DNA of 64,000 nt, taken from positions 7,502,001 to 7,566,000 of the forward strand of contig JAWHQI010000064.1 of the NCBI GenBank assembly GCA_033032865.1, read 5' to 3'. This stretch comes from Dactylorhiza incarnata. Taxonomy: Eukaryota > Streptophyta > Magnoliopsida > Asparagales > Orchidaceae. The notes below the pieces were generated by a model, which saw only the letters and a list, made by a program, of their open reading frames with translations, ran no database searches and was not told the DNA's origin. Positions 55,433 through 64,000 of the stretch are shown here, piece after piece. Positions within the stretch are counted from its first letter, which is position 1. Each line of letters starts with the position of its first letter. A program made the translations under genes and the position numbers.

Positions 55433-56253
55433 TGTTGGGCTTTAGAGTATGCAAGTCCGATCAGAACATCTACAAATTAATTCGAGCAAGTACCTACACG
55501 ACCACTTAACGGTATGCCGACACACAACCAAAATATAACACAAAATAACAGCAATAAAACGTGACACAAATTTAACGTAGAAACTCAATAGGGTGAAAAC
55601 CACGGGACGATCGGAGTCCAACACGGAAAGCCGACACTAAAGATGTATAAAACAAATAGTCAATTACAAGGCTTTTTCTCCTCGATCTACACATGATCTT
55701 CACCAACTTTGCACTACATAATATTACATAATAAACAGTAGCAGAAAAATTGTAAGTTAGTGACAGTGGCGGGCGAGACGGATTACACAAATCCTCTCCA
55801 AGGTGCTTCTTCGAATCCTTTCCCAAATCTGCTCCAAATCCAATCAGTGTAGCATAGTCTTCATCATCAACGTTGTAGAGATGACTGAAAGCTCTCCCCA
55901 AACTAGGACCGATTTCCACAAAGGCCTCTCCAGAAATCTTCTAATGCTTGAGTTTGGAGAGAAGTGGATGCTTACCCCTCCTTCATGCCTATTTATAAGG
56001 CCAAAAACAAAGAGGTATATATGACAGATGACATGTGGATGAAGCTTCCATGAAACTTCCCTCGGTCAAAAGCGCATGTCAAATAACATGAAGCTTCATT
56101 TGAGCACTTTCTTAAAAGCTTCCTTCAATAATACATGTTGGTTTTATAGTCAAAGGTGGCTACCCCTTTTCACACTTGGCATGAAACACATGTTTGAAAA
56201 GCATGGTCAAAGGTGACTAGCTGCTTTCACACTTAGGAAAACTTATCTCATCA
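55433..56253 (-). repeat. 3' LTR of the Tnt1-type Copia
   Basis: In plus orientation TGTTGGGCTTTAG to ATCTCATCA, 821 bp; on the minus strand TGATGAGATAAG to GCCCAACA. The boundary at 56253 is fixed by the PPT; the left one rests on the TG/CA end only. Confidence 0.68.
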
Positions 56254-56270
56254 AATCTCCCCATTTTCAA
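56254..56270 (-). other. Polypurine tract of the Tnt1-type Copia
   Basis: On the minus strand GAAAATGGGGAGATT precedes the LTR start TGATGAGATAAG. Confidence 0.78.
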
Positions 56271-56848
56271 CTAAGTGAAAAAACTTGTTATTCTGATAAT
56301 CTTCCTTCAAATCCTCAGTTTGCCTCCCGCTAGGGCCTCCATCAACATGTCTCCCCCTTTGGCCAGTAGATTCAGTGCCACCAATTTCGAGTAAGTAAAA
56401 CTCGAATTCACATTTTTCTCCACAAAGGACGGGAATTGTACCCAACAATTTATCTCATTTGCTCTTCTATGGAAGATATCGATGCCAACGGTCCTTACAC
56501 AATAATTGAACTTCCCTCTCGACACGATCTTCGTAAGCATGTCTGCTTCATTGTCATATGTGTGCACCTTCTGCAAATCCAACTCTCTCTGCTCTAGAGT
56601 ATCACGTATCCAATGAACTGCGTGTCAATATGCTTGGATTTGGAGTGGAAGCTGTGGTTTTTTCTCAAATTCAATCGCGCTCTGATTATCACATAAGAGT
56701 GTGCAGTGCTCATGAGTGAAACCCAACTTCTTGATGAAAACACTTTATCCAAAGAAGCTCCTTTCCTACCTCTGTAACTGCAATAAACTCTGTCTCGGTA
56801 GTCAACATTGCAACACATGTTTGCAGTCTCGATCGCAATGACATAGAT

Positions 56849-56877
56849 CCCCCCCCCCCCCCCCCCCCCCCCCCCCC
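56849..56877 (+). repeat. Homopolymer C run, 29 bases
   Basis: A pure C run lies inside RNase H coding sequence (minus strand) and replaces several conserved residues. It could be real slippage or an assembly artefact. Confidence 0.9.
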
Positions 56878-58148
56878 GCAAATAGGATCAGGTACCCAGA
56901 GGTCGATCTTCTAGAGTCCAACTCTCCAGCCATATCAGCATCTGTGTAGCCCGGTAGCTCTGGCTCACTATCTCCGTACCTTAACGTCAAGTCTAACATC
57001 TCATGTAGGTACCTTAGAATCCACTTCACATCGCTTCAATATTCTCTCCTAGGATTGGAGAGAAATCTACTCACAGTGCCAATATTATGCGCTATATCAG
57101 GGAGGGTGAAAACCATGCCATACATGATTCTGCCAACTGCAGAAGCATAGGGGACCTTCTAATCCTCATCCTTCTCCCCAGGTGTGCTCGGGCACTGGTC
57201 TGCGGTAAGTCTGAAGTGAGCTGTAAAGGGCGTGCTCACCTTCTTCGCTTGATTCATATTATATCTCTACAACATCTTCCTGATATATCTCTCTGCGATA
57301 ACCATAGTAACTTGGAGCATCTATCACTCCGAATATGCATCCCTAGGATAGTCTTCGCAGCTCCCAAGTCCTTCATCGCAAATGTGGAGATCAACTGCCG
57401 CTTCAGCTCGGCAATGCACGCATTACTCTTTCCGACTATCATCATGTCGTCAACGTAGAAGAGTAAAATAATGAAATCATATGGATCATACTGCTTTACA
57501 AACACACAGTGATCAAGGTGGTCCTACTGAAGTCAATTTCACTCATAAAAGCATCGAACTTCTTTTTCCACTATCGCGGTGCCTACTTTAGGCCATATAA
57601 GCTCTTCTTCACACGACAGGCTAGGTTCTCCTTCCCTTTCACCCTGAAACCTTCAAGATGATCCATATATAACTCCTCCTCAAGATCATCATGCATAAAG
57701 GCGGTCTTGACATCCATATCCTCAATCTCCAGGTTTAGCCTCGCAGCAAGGCCAAAAGCAACTCAGATATATGACATATTCACAACAGGAGAGAAGATCT
57801 CATCGAAATCAACTCCATGTTTCTGACTGAAACCTTTCACCACTAATCTTGCCTTGTATCTAAGTGGTTTCGAGGGGTCTTCCTATTTTACTCTAAAAAT
57901 TTACCGATTATTCAGAGTCTTCTTGCCCTTAGGTAATCTCACCAAATCATAAGTGTGGTTCTCACACAAAGACTGCATCTCCTCCTACATAGCAACCGTC
58001 CATTCTTTCTTCTCCGAGCTCTGCATTGCCTCATCAAAGTACTCGGGCTCCCCCAGCATAAGTCAACAAAATATACTTAGTAGTGAAGTATCTCGAAGAT
58101 GGGTGTCTGACTCTATCAGACCTTCGTGGAGTGAGCTCAGCTGCTGGT

Positions 58149-58524
58149 ATACTTGTTCAAAAAAAACCGGGCCTAGGGGGCCGGCCCGGGCCCGGCCCGG
58201 AAAAAGCCCGTCGAGGCCCGGGCCCGCGCAAAGCCCGTCTGGGCCTGGGCTAGGCTTAGGGTGCCTAACTGGGCCCCCATATTAGGCAAATGCCAGGCCC
58301 GGTGCCCGGGCCGGGCCGGGCAAAGCCCGGTTTACCTGGCTCTTGAAAAGCCCGGTTTGGCCATGGCAGCCATAAGGCTGGGCCCGCCCTGGCCCGGCCC
58401 TGGGGGCCTTGGCAGGACCCCATTTGGAGGGAAAGCCCGAGCCCGGCCCGGTTAAGGCTAGGCCCGGGCCGGGCCCGGTAGGCCCGGTCTCGGCCCAGGC
58501 CCGCCGGGCTTTTGGGACAGGAAT
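58149..58524. mobile_element. GC-rich insertion with 10-bp duplication (MULE-like MITE), copy 1
   Basis: AGCTGCTGGT flanks it on both sides (58139-58148 and 58525-58534). Both flanks encode a ...TPAA... stretch of the Copia linker. The left end reads CTTGTTCAAAAAAAACCGGG and the right end, reverse-complemented, CCTGTCCCAAAAGCCCGG: imperfect inverted ends. The interior is GGCCCGGGCCGGGC words. A 9-11-bp duplication suggests Mutator-type transposition; no coding capacity. Confidence 0.6.
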
Positions 58525-59904
58525 AGCTGCTGGTGTAGGCACCTCATCAATGATGTCGTCAACAATTTCAGGCTTACCATCGATAATGTCCTCATGATCT
58601 GGAAGTGTTTCAGTATCTTGTACTCAGGCCCGGCGGCCTCCTCGGCATCATCACCTCCAATCAATGGAGATTTTGCATCAGTGCAAGAGTCAGCCTTCTC
58701 AATCTTCTCAAGATCAACCATAGTTTGATCCTCACAAAATATAGCATCGCATCTGCGTAGAAGTTTCTTCTCAACCAGATCAAAGAACCTGTATCCAAAC
58801 TCGTTGTTGCGTCCATATCTCAGAAAGATGCATTGTCTGGCCTTGGAATCCAACTTTGATCTTTCGTCTTAAGGGACATCCACAAAGGCTCTAAACCAAA
58901 GACCCTTAAGTGACTATATTAAGGTCCCTTCCCATACCAGACTCTATCAAGAATGTCCTCATGTAATACATAACTGGGAGATAAGTTGATGACATGTGCA
59001 GCTGTGTATAAAGCCTCACCCCAAAATATGTCAGACAGCTTTGACTCAGATAGCATGCACCTCACCATCTCCATCAAGGTCATATTCATTCTTTCAGCTA
59101 CGTCTTTCAACTGTGGCATCTTGGGCGGAGTATTTTCATGTCCAATCTCTTGCTCTTTGTAGTACTCATCAAAATGACCAATATATTATCCTTCGTTGTC
59201 AGACCTGATGCACTTTAGCTTATCCCGGATTGCCTTTCCACCTCAGCGTGAAATTTCCAGAAAGTATCGAGAACCTCATCTTTGGTCTTAATAACATAGA
59301 TCCAAGGTTTTCTCGAATAATCATCACTGAACGTCACGAAGTAAGATGCTCCTCGTCTTGTCTGGACCATTAGAGGCCCGCAGACATCAATGTCTACAAG
59401 CTTCAGCGGCTCGAATCGTCTGGTGGAGTGTGGCTCTGGAATGATACTATATTCTGCTTCTCAGTCATATAATGGTCACATCTCTCTAACTGATCCGCAG
59501 ATAGATCCGAGATCATCTTATTTTGGGAGAGACATCTCAGACACTTTTGGCTAATGTGACTCAGTCTCCTATGTCATATAAATGTGGCTGCCCCATCTCT
59601 AACGGTGTTGGCCTTACCAGCTTCAGGTCTCGCCTCCATATAATATAGATCAATCTCTTTATAACCTCTATCCACTACTAGTGATCCCTAGATTAGCTTC
59701 CGAAAATCTCCACCAAAGACACTCAAGTGTCGCTCATCACCTAGCTTCCCAACTAAAACTAGTGTTGGGAATCCTGCTCACATGATTCCTGATTTGAAGA
59801 AGTCAACAAGTCAAGAATACTTCACTTTGTATTTGACATTCCATCTAGTTCATGCTTGCAGGAATCGACAATATGTCATGTACCTTAGATATTTTACTAA
59901 GTAC

Positions 59905-60120
59905 TCATCGTCGAGAAGAACAGGCGATATCGTCGACAATGCGTGCTTGTCGTCGTAATGACGGGCAGAGCAGCAGCCGCTAAGAAGCAAAGTATTCGTC
60001 GAACGCTGAGACATGGCGAGATCGTCGAACAAAGAATGTCGTTCGTCGAACGAAGAACGGCAATCATCGAACGAAGGATGGCAAGTTCGTCGATCACAGA
60101 ATGATGTTCGTCGAATGCAG
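59905..60120 (+). repeat. TCGTCGAACG word cluster, copy 1
   Basis: About nine copies of TCGTCGA(A)C/GTTCGTCGAA variants at 15-30-base spacing, repeated at 63140-63350. Confidence 0.8.
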
Positions 60121-60543
60121 AGAGGTCACAGGACATCGTCGTGTGTAACTCATGTTGTCGAGAGAATACATGATCACGATGACATGATGCAAGAAGGAAG
60201 CTCACGACGACATGATGCAAGAAGGAAGCTCACGACGACACTGTAAGAGAAATAAGATCGTTGTATATACAGAATCGCCAGGATATCTTGTATCGTCGAG
60301 ATACCAGCATCAGGGGCAGAGGCAAGAAGATTTGAAGGACTGCTAAAGCTCAAGGCATGAAGATGTACATATCGTCGAGACAGAATTCAAACGTCGCAGC
60401 GCGCTGTCAGCATTTAATACCGCCGCCTGATTGTCCAATCAACGTGTGCACCTAAGGAATAAAGCTATGATGGCGTGCTATTTTGAAATGGGCATCTGAC
60501 AGAAAAGGACATTGATTATGACCGTTGAGCAGTATTCTCTGTT

Positions 60544-60553
60544 CTATAAAAAG
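60544..60553 (+). promoter_or_regulatory. TATA box in LTR-like segment
   Basis: CTATAAAAAG with a downstream purine-rich leader. A second copy lies at about 63772. Confidence 0.55.
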
Positions 60554-60861
60554 GAACGAAGGGTGCCCTAGGAATTCTCTCGAACACAAGAGCGAGAAAG
60601 TATCCCGCCGCTACATTTGAACAATCTTTCTGCGGAGAAGAGGAGGAACAAGGAGAGAACAATAATCAAGTGTTCTCTGAAGAATCAGTCATCTTCATCG
60701 ACTGATAAGAAGACGTTTATCATCCGTCTATGAGAGGGGAGTGAAGAAGGAGTCATGCTGAAAAGATCAGATCTGAAGCATCCTCTTCAACTCAATAAGC
60801 CGATCTCCATCGGGCTAAGAAGCTGACTCCATCAGGCTAAGAAGCCGATCTCAATCAGGCT

Positions 60862-62990
60862 AGGTTCTCCTTCCCTTTCACCCTGAAACCTTCAAGATGC
60901 TCCATATACAACTCCTCCTCAAGATCATCATGCATAAAGGCGGTCTTGACATCCATCTCCTCAATCTCCAGGTTTAGCCTCGCAGCAAGGCCAAAAGCAA
61001 CTCAGATATATGACATATTCACAACAGGAGAGAAGATCTCACCGAAATCAACTCCATGTTTCTGACTGAAACCTTTCACCACTAATCTTGCCTTGTATCT
61101 AAGTGGTTTCGAGGGGTCTTCCTATTTTACTCTAAAAAATTACTGATTATTCAGAGTCTTCTTGCCCTTAGGTAATCTCACCAAATCATAAGTGTGGTTC
61201 TCATACAAAGACTGCATCTCCTCCTACATAGTAACCGTCCATTCTTTCTTCTCCGAGCTCTGCATTGCCTCATCAAAGTACTCGGGCTCCCCCAGCATAA
61301 GTCAACAAAATATACTTAGTAGTGAAGTATCTCGAAGATGGGTGTCTGACTCTATCAGACCTCCGTGGAGTGAGCTCAGCTGCTGGTATACTTGTTCAAA
61401 AAAACCGGGCCCAGGGGGCCGGCCCGGGCCCGGCCCGGAAAAAGCCCGTCGAGGCCCGGGCCCGCGCAAAGCCCGTCTGGGCCTGGGCTAGGCTTAGGGG
61501 TCCTAACTGGGCCCCCATATTAGGCAAATGCCAGGCCTGGTGCCCGGGCCGGGCCGGGCAAAGCCCGGTTTACCGGGCTCTTGAAAAGCCTGGTTTGGCC
61601 ATGGCAGCCATAAGGCCTGGCCCGGCCCTGGGGGCCTTGGCAGGCCCCCATTTGGAGGGAAAGCCCGAGCCCGGCCCGGTTAAGGCTAGGCCCGGGCCGG
61701 GCTCGGTAGGCCCGGTCTCGGCCCAGGCCCGCCGGGCTTTTGGGGCAGGAATAGCTGCTGGTGTAGGCATCTCATCAATGATGTCGTCAACAATTTCAGG
61801 CTTACCATCGATAATGTCCTCATGATCTGGAAGTGTTTCAGTATCTTGTACTCAGGCTCGGCGGCCTCCTCGACATCATCACCTCCAATCAATGGAGATT
61901 TTGCATCAGTGCAAGAGTCAGCCTTCTCAATCTTCTCAAGATCAACCATAGTTTGATCCTCACAAAATATAGCATCGCATCTGCGTACAAGTTTCTTCTC
62001 AACCAGATCAAAGAACCTATAGCCAAACTCGTTGTTGCGTCCATATCTCAGAAAGATGCATTGTCTGGCCTTGGAATCCAACTTTGATCTTTCGTCCTAA
62101 GGGACATCCACAAAGGCTCTAAACCAAAGACCCTTAAGTGACTATATTAAGGGCTCTTCCCATACCAGACTCTATCAAGAATGTCATCATGTAATACATA
62201 ACTGGGAGATAAGTTGATGACATGTGCAGCTGCGTATAAATCCTCACCCCAAAATATGTCAGACAGCTTTGACTCAGATAGCATGCACCTCACCTTCTCC
62301 ATCAAGGTCATATTCATTCTTTCAGCTACGTCTTTCAACTGTGGCATCTTGGGCAGAGTATTTTCATGTCTAATCTCTTGCTCTTTGTAGTACTCATCAA
62401 AATGACCAATATATTATCCTTCGTTGTCAGACCTGATGCACTTTAGCTTATCCCGGATTGCCTTTCCACCTCAGCGTGAAATTTCCAGAAAGTATCGAGA
62501 ACCTCATCTTTGGTCTTAATAACATAGATCCAAGGTTTTCTCGAATAATCATCAATGAATGTCACGAAGTAAGATGCACCTCCTCTTATCTTGACCATCA
62601 GAGGCCCGCAGACATCAATGTGTACAAGCTTCAGCGGCTCGAATCGTCTGGTGGCGTGTGGCTCTGGAATGATACTATATTCTGCTTTTCAGTCATATAA
62701 TGGTCACATCTCTCTAACTGATCCACAGATAGATCCGAGAACATCTTATTTTGGGAGAGACATCTCAGACACTTCTGGCTAATGTGACTCAGTCTCCTAT
62801 GTCATAAAGATGTGGATGCCCCATCTCTAACGGTGTTGGCCTTACCAGCTTCAGGTCTCCCCTCCATATAATATAGATCAATCTCTTTATAACCTCTATC
62901 CACTACTAGTGATCCCTAGATTAGCTTCCGAAAATCTCCACCAAAGACACTCAAGTGTCGCTCATCACCTAGCTTCCCAACTAAAACTAG
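60862..62990 (-). pseudogene. Duplicated pol fragment of the Tnt1-type Copia
   Basis: Carries the same integrase and RT stretches as 57622-59762 (ERMNMTLMEKVRCMLSESKL, CIFLRYGRNNEFGYRFFD). It has no YVDD and no RNase H, since the duplication starts inside RT. Small differences from copy 1 are scattered. Confidence 0.85.
61388..61752. mobile_element. GC-rich insertion with 10-bp duplication, copy 2
   Basis: The same insertion as 58149-58524, flanked by AGCTGCTGGT at 61378-61387 and 61753-61762. Its presence in both copies shows it predates the tandem duplication. Confidence 0.6.
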
Positions 62991-64000
62991 TGTTGGGAAT
63001 CCTGCTCACATGATTCCTGATTTGAAGAAGTCAACAAGTCAAGAATACTTCACTTTGTATTTAACATTCCATCTAGTTCATGCTTGCAGGAATCGACAAT
63101 ATGCCATGTACCTTAGCTATTTTACTAAGTACACATCATCGAGAAGAACAGGCGATATCGTCGACAATGCGTGCTTGTCGTCGTAATGACGGGAAGAGCA
63201 GCAGCCGCTGAGAAGCAAAGTATTCGTCGAACGCTGAGACATGGCGAGATCGTCGAACAAAGAATGTCGTTCGTCGAACGAAGAACGGCAATCATCGAAC
63301 GAAGGATGGCAAGTTCGTCGATCGCAGAATGATGTTCGTCGAATGCAGAGAGGTCACAGGACATCGTCGTGTGTAACTCATGTCGTCGAGAGAATACATG
63401 ATCACGATGACATGATGCAAGAAGGAAGCTCACGACGACATGATGCAAGAAGGAAGCTCACGACGACACTGTAAGAGAAAGAAGATCGTTGTATATACAG
63501 AATCGCCAGGATATCTTGTATCGTCGAGATACCAGCATCAGGGGCAGAGGCAAGAAGATTTGAAGGACTGCTAAAGCTCAAGGCATGAAGATGTACATAT
63601 CGTCGAGACAGAATTCAAACGTCGCAGCGCGCTGTCAGCATTTAATACCGCCGCCTGATTGTCCAATCAACGTGTGCACCTAAGGAATAAAGCTATGATG
63701 GCGTGCTATTTTGAAATGGGCATCTGACAGAAAAGGACATTGATTATGACCGTTGAGCAGTATTCTCTGTTCTATAAAAAGGAACGAAGGGTGCCCTAGG
63801 AATTCTCTCGAACACAAGAGCGAGAAAGTATCCCGCCGCTACATTTGAACAATCTTTCTGCGGAGAAGAGGAGGAACAAGGAGAGAACAATAATCAAGTG
63901 TTCTCTGAAGAATCAGTCATCTTCATCGACTGATAAGAAGACGTTTATCATCCGTCTATGAGAGGGGAGTGAAGAAGGAGTCATGCTGAAAAGATCAGAT
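62991..64000 (+). repeat. LTR-like segment, copy 2 (partial)
   Basis: It repeats 59763-60783 with few changes, including the TCGTCGAACG cluster and the TATA box. The window ends inside it. Confidence 0.6.

Larger units (their letters stand above)
55433..59762 (-). mobile_element. Minus-strand Tnt1-type Copia element (gag and PR missing)
   Basis: 3' LTR 55433-56253, PPT, RNase H, RT and integrase follow from left to right on the minus strand. At 59762 the element stops within the pre-integrase region, where an LTR-like segment begins. Everything from 57617 rightward is duplicated. No gag or full protease is in view, and the 5' LTR is not in the window. Confidence 0.82.
56500..59762 (-). pseudogene. 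pol of the Tnt1-type Copia: IN-RT-RH (broken)
   Basis: From right to left: pre-integrase HISQKCLRCLSQNKM (about 59540), integrase core (VDIDVCGPLMVQTRRGASYF, about 59380), ERMNMTLMEMVRCMLSESKL and FWGEALYTAAHVINLSP (about 59030), CIFLRYGRNNEFGYRFFD (about 58810), a linker with a GC-rich insertion (58149-58524), RT with ENLACRVKKSLYGLK (about 57610) and YVDD at 57446-57457, RNase H with YTDADMAGELDSRRSTSGYL (about 56930), then a 29-base C run (56849-56877) where the ...WQSKLQ region is expected, and VHTYDNEADMLTKIVSRGKF (about 56550). Many stops and frameshifts. Confidence 0.87.
57617..60855. repeat. Tandem duplication, copy 1 (3.24 kb)
   Basis: It is repeated at 60856 onward with few differences. 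It comprises the RT-to-integrase part of the Tnt1-type Copia and the LTR-like segment 59763-60855. The junction at 60856 shares CAGGCTAGGTTCTCC with 57617. Confidence 0.93.
59763..60855 (+). repeat. LTR-like segment, copy 1
   Basis: It starts TGTTGGGAATCCTG, interrupts the Copia pre-integrase region, and holds a TATA box at 60544-60553 (CTATAAAAAG), TCGTCGAACG word clusters (59905-60120), a 28-bp duplication (about 60180-60240) and three GCTAAGAAGCCGATCTC repeats at its end (about 60795-60860). It looks like the promoter side of an LTR plus leader in plus orientation. The right boundary is lost at the duplication junction. Confidence 0.55.
60856..64000. repeat. Tandem duplication, copy 2 (cut by window end)
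   Basis: It matches 57617 onward to the last base of the window. It repeats the Copia RT/IN fragment (minus strand, 60862-62990) with the same linker insertion (61388-61752) and the LTR-like segment (62991-64000). The insert is 11 bases shorter here. The copy should end near 64083, outside the window. Confidence 0.93.

Noticed and set aside
59897..60246. Open frames on both strands in the LTR-like segment
   Set aside because: They cover the TCGTCGAACG word cluster and repeat exactly in copy 2; no domain.
1..64000. Endogenous pararetrovirus or retrovirus-like envelope
   Set aside because: Every RT found belongs to Copia or Gypsy with integrase in the matching order; no movement protein, coat protein or envelope-like frame was seen.

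Overview
The window is a block of nuclear DNA from a flowering plant, made almost entirely of nested LTR retrotransposons, with a few DNA transposons and satellite-like arrays. The evidence is plant-type Ty1/Copia and Ty3/Gypsy (Tekay-like chromovirus and Tat-like) polyproteins, initiator-tRNA-Met primer sites (TGGTATCAGAG), a hAT element with an 8-bp target duplication, Tourist-like MITEs with TTA/TAA duplications, and many CAG/CGA/TGG-to-stop changes as expected of methylated, silenced DNA. I found no convincing host gene, tRNA, rRNA or CRISPR array. The species cannot be named from the sequence.

Layout. 1-1738: a Copia element with only 215 bp between its LTRs, inserted in the 5' LTR of a Tekay-like Gypsy element (1739-13026). 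That element has decayed gag-pol-chromodomain reading frames and a 4.8-kb 3' LTR carrying a 1.1-kb hAT element. The Gypsy sits, with duplication CGTAG, in the tandem array of a Tat-like element whose 3' part fills 13027-17824 (array, antisense accessory gene, PPT, LTR). 17826-19170 is a GC-rich 20-bp array and the right end of a TIR element. 19171-21000 has one MITE-like element and no gene.

21005-37678: a minus-strand Copia with 173-bp LTRs, split in its leader by a Tat element (25931-36899, duplication CGTAG). The Tat element lost gag and most of protease. It keeps RT, RNase H, a second RNase H and integrase on the minus strand, a 110-bp tandem array, and two intron-containing accessory genes on the opposite strand, each with its own TATA box. 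37684-40254 is gene-poor, with a MITE and a 36-bp-arm hairpin.

40260-53608: a fairly young plus-strand Copia of the same broad family (174-bp LTRs differing at 4 positions, duplication CTCTT), interrupted in protease by a 7.4-kb gag-only Copia (42349-49754). 53634-55326 holds two Tourist-like elements, the second with another GC-rich 20-bp array. From 55433 to the window end is a minus-strand Tnt1-type Copia, part of which, joined to an LTR-like segment, is tandemly duplicated (about 3.23 kb, second copy cut by the window end).

How the parts relate: none of the elements looks able to move alone. The gag-only Copia would need pol in trans, and the Tat element would need gag and protease in trans. 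The most interesting parts are the antisense accessory genes of the Tat elements, and short CG-rich words (TCGACGAA, GTCGATCGAC, GCTAGCG, CGCCCGGGCG) that recur in the non-coding parts of unrelated element families.
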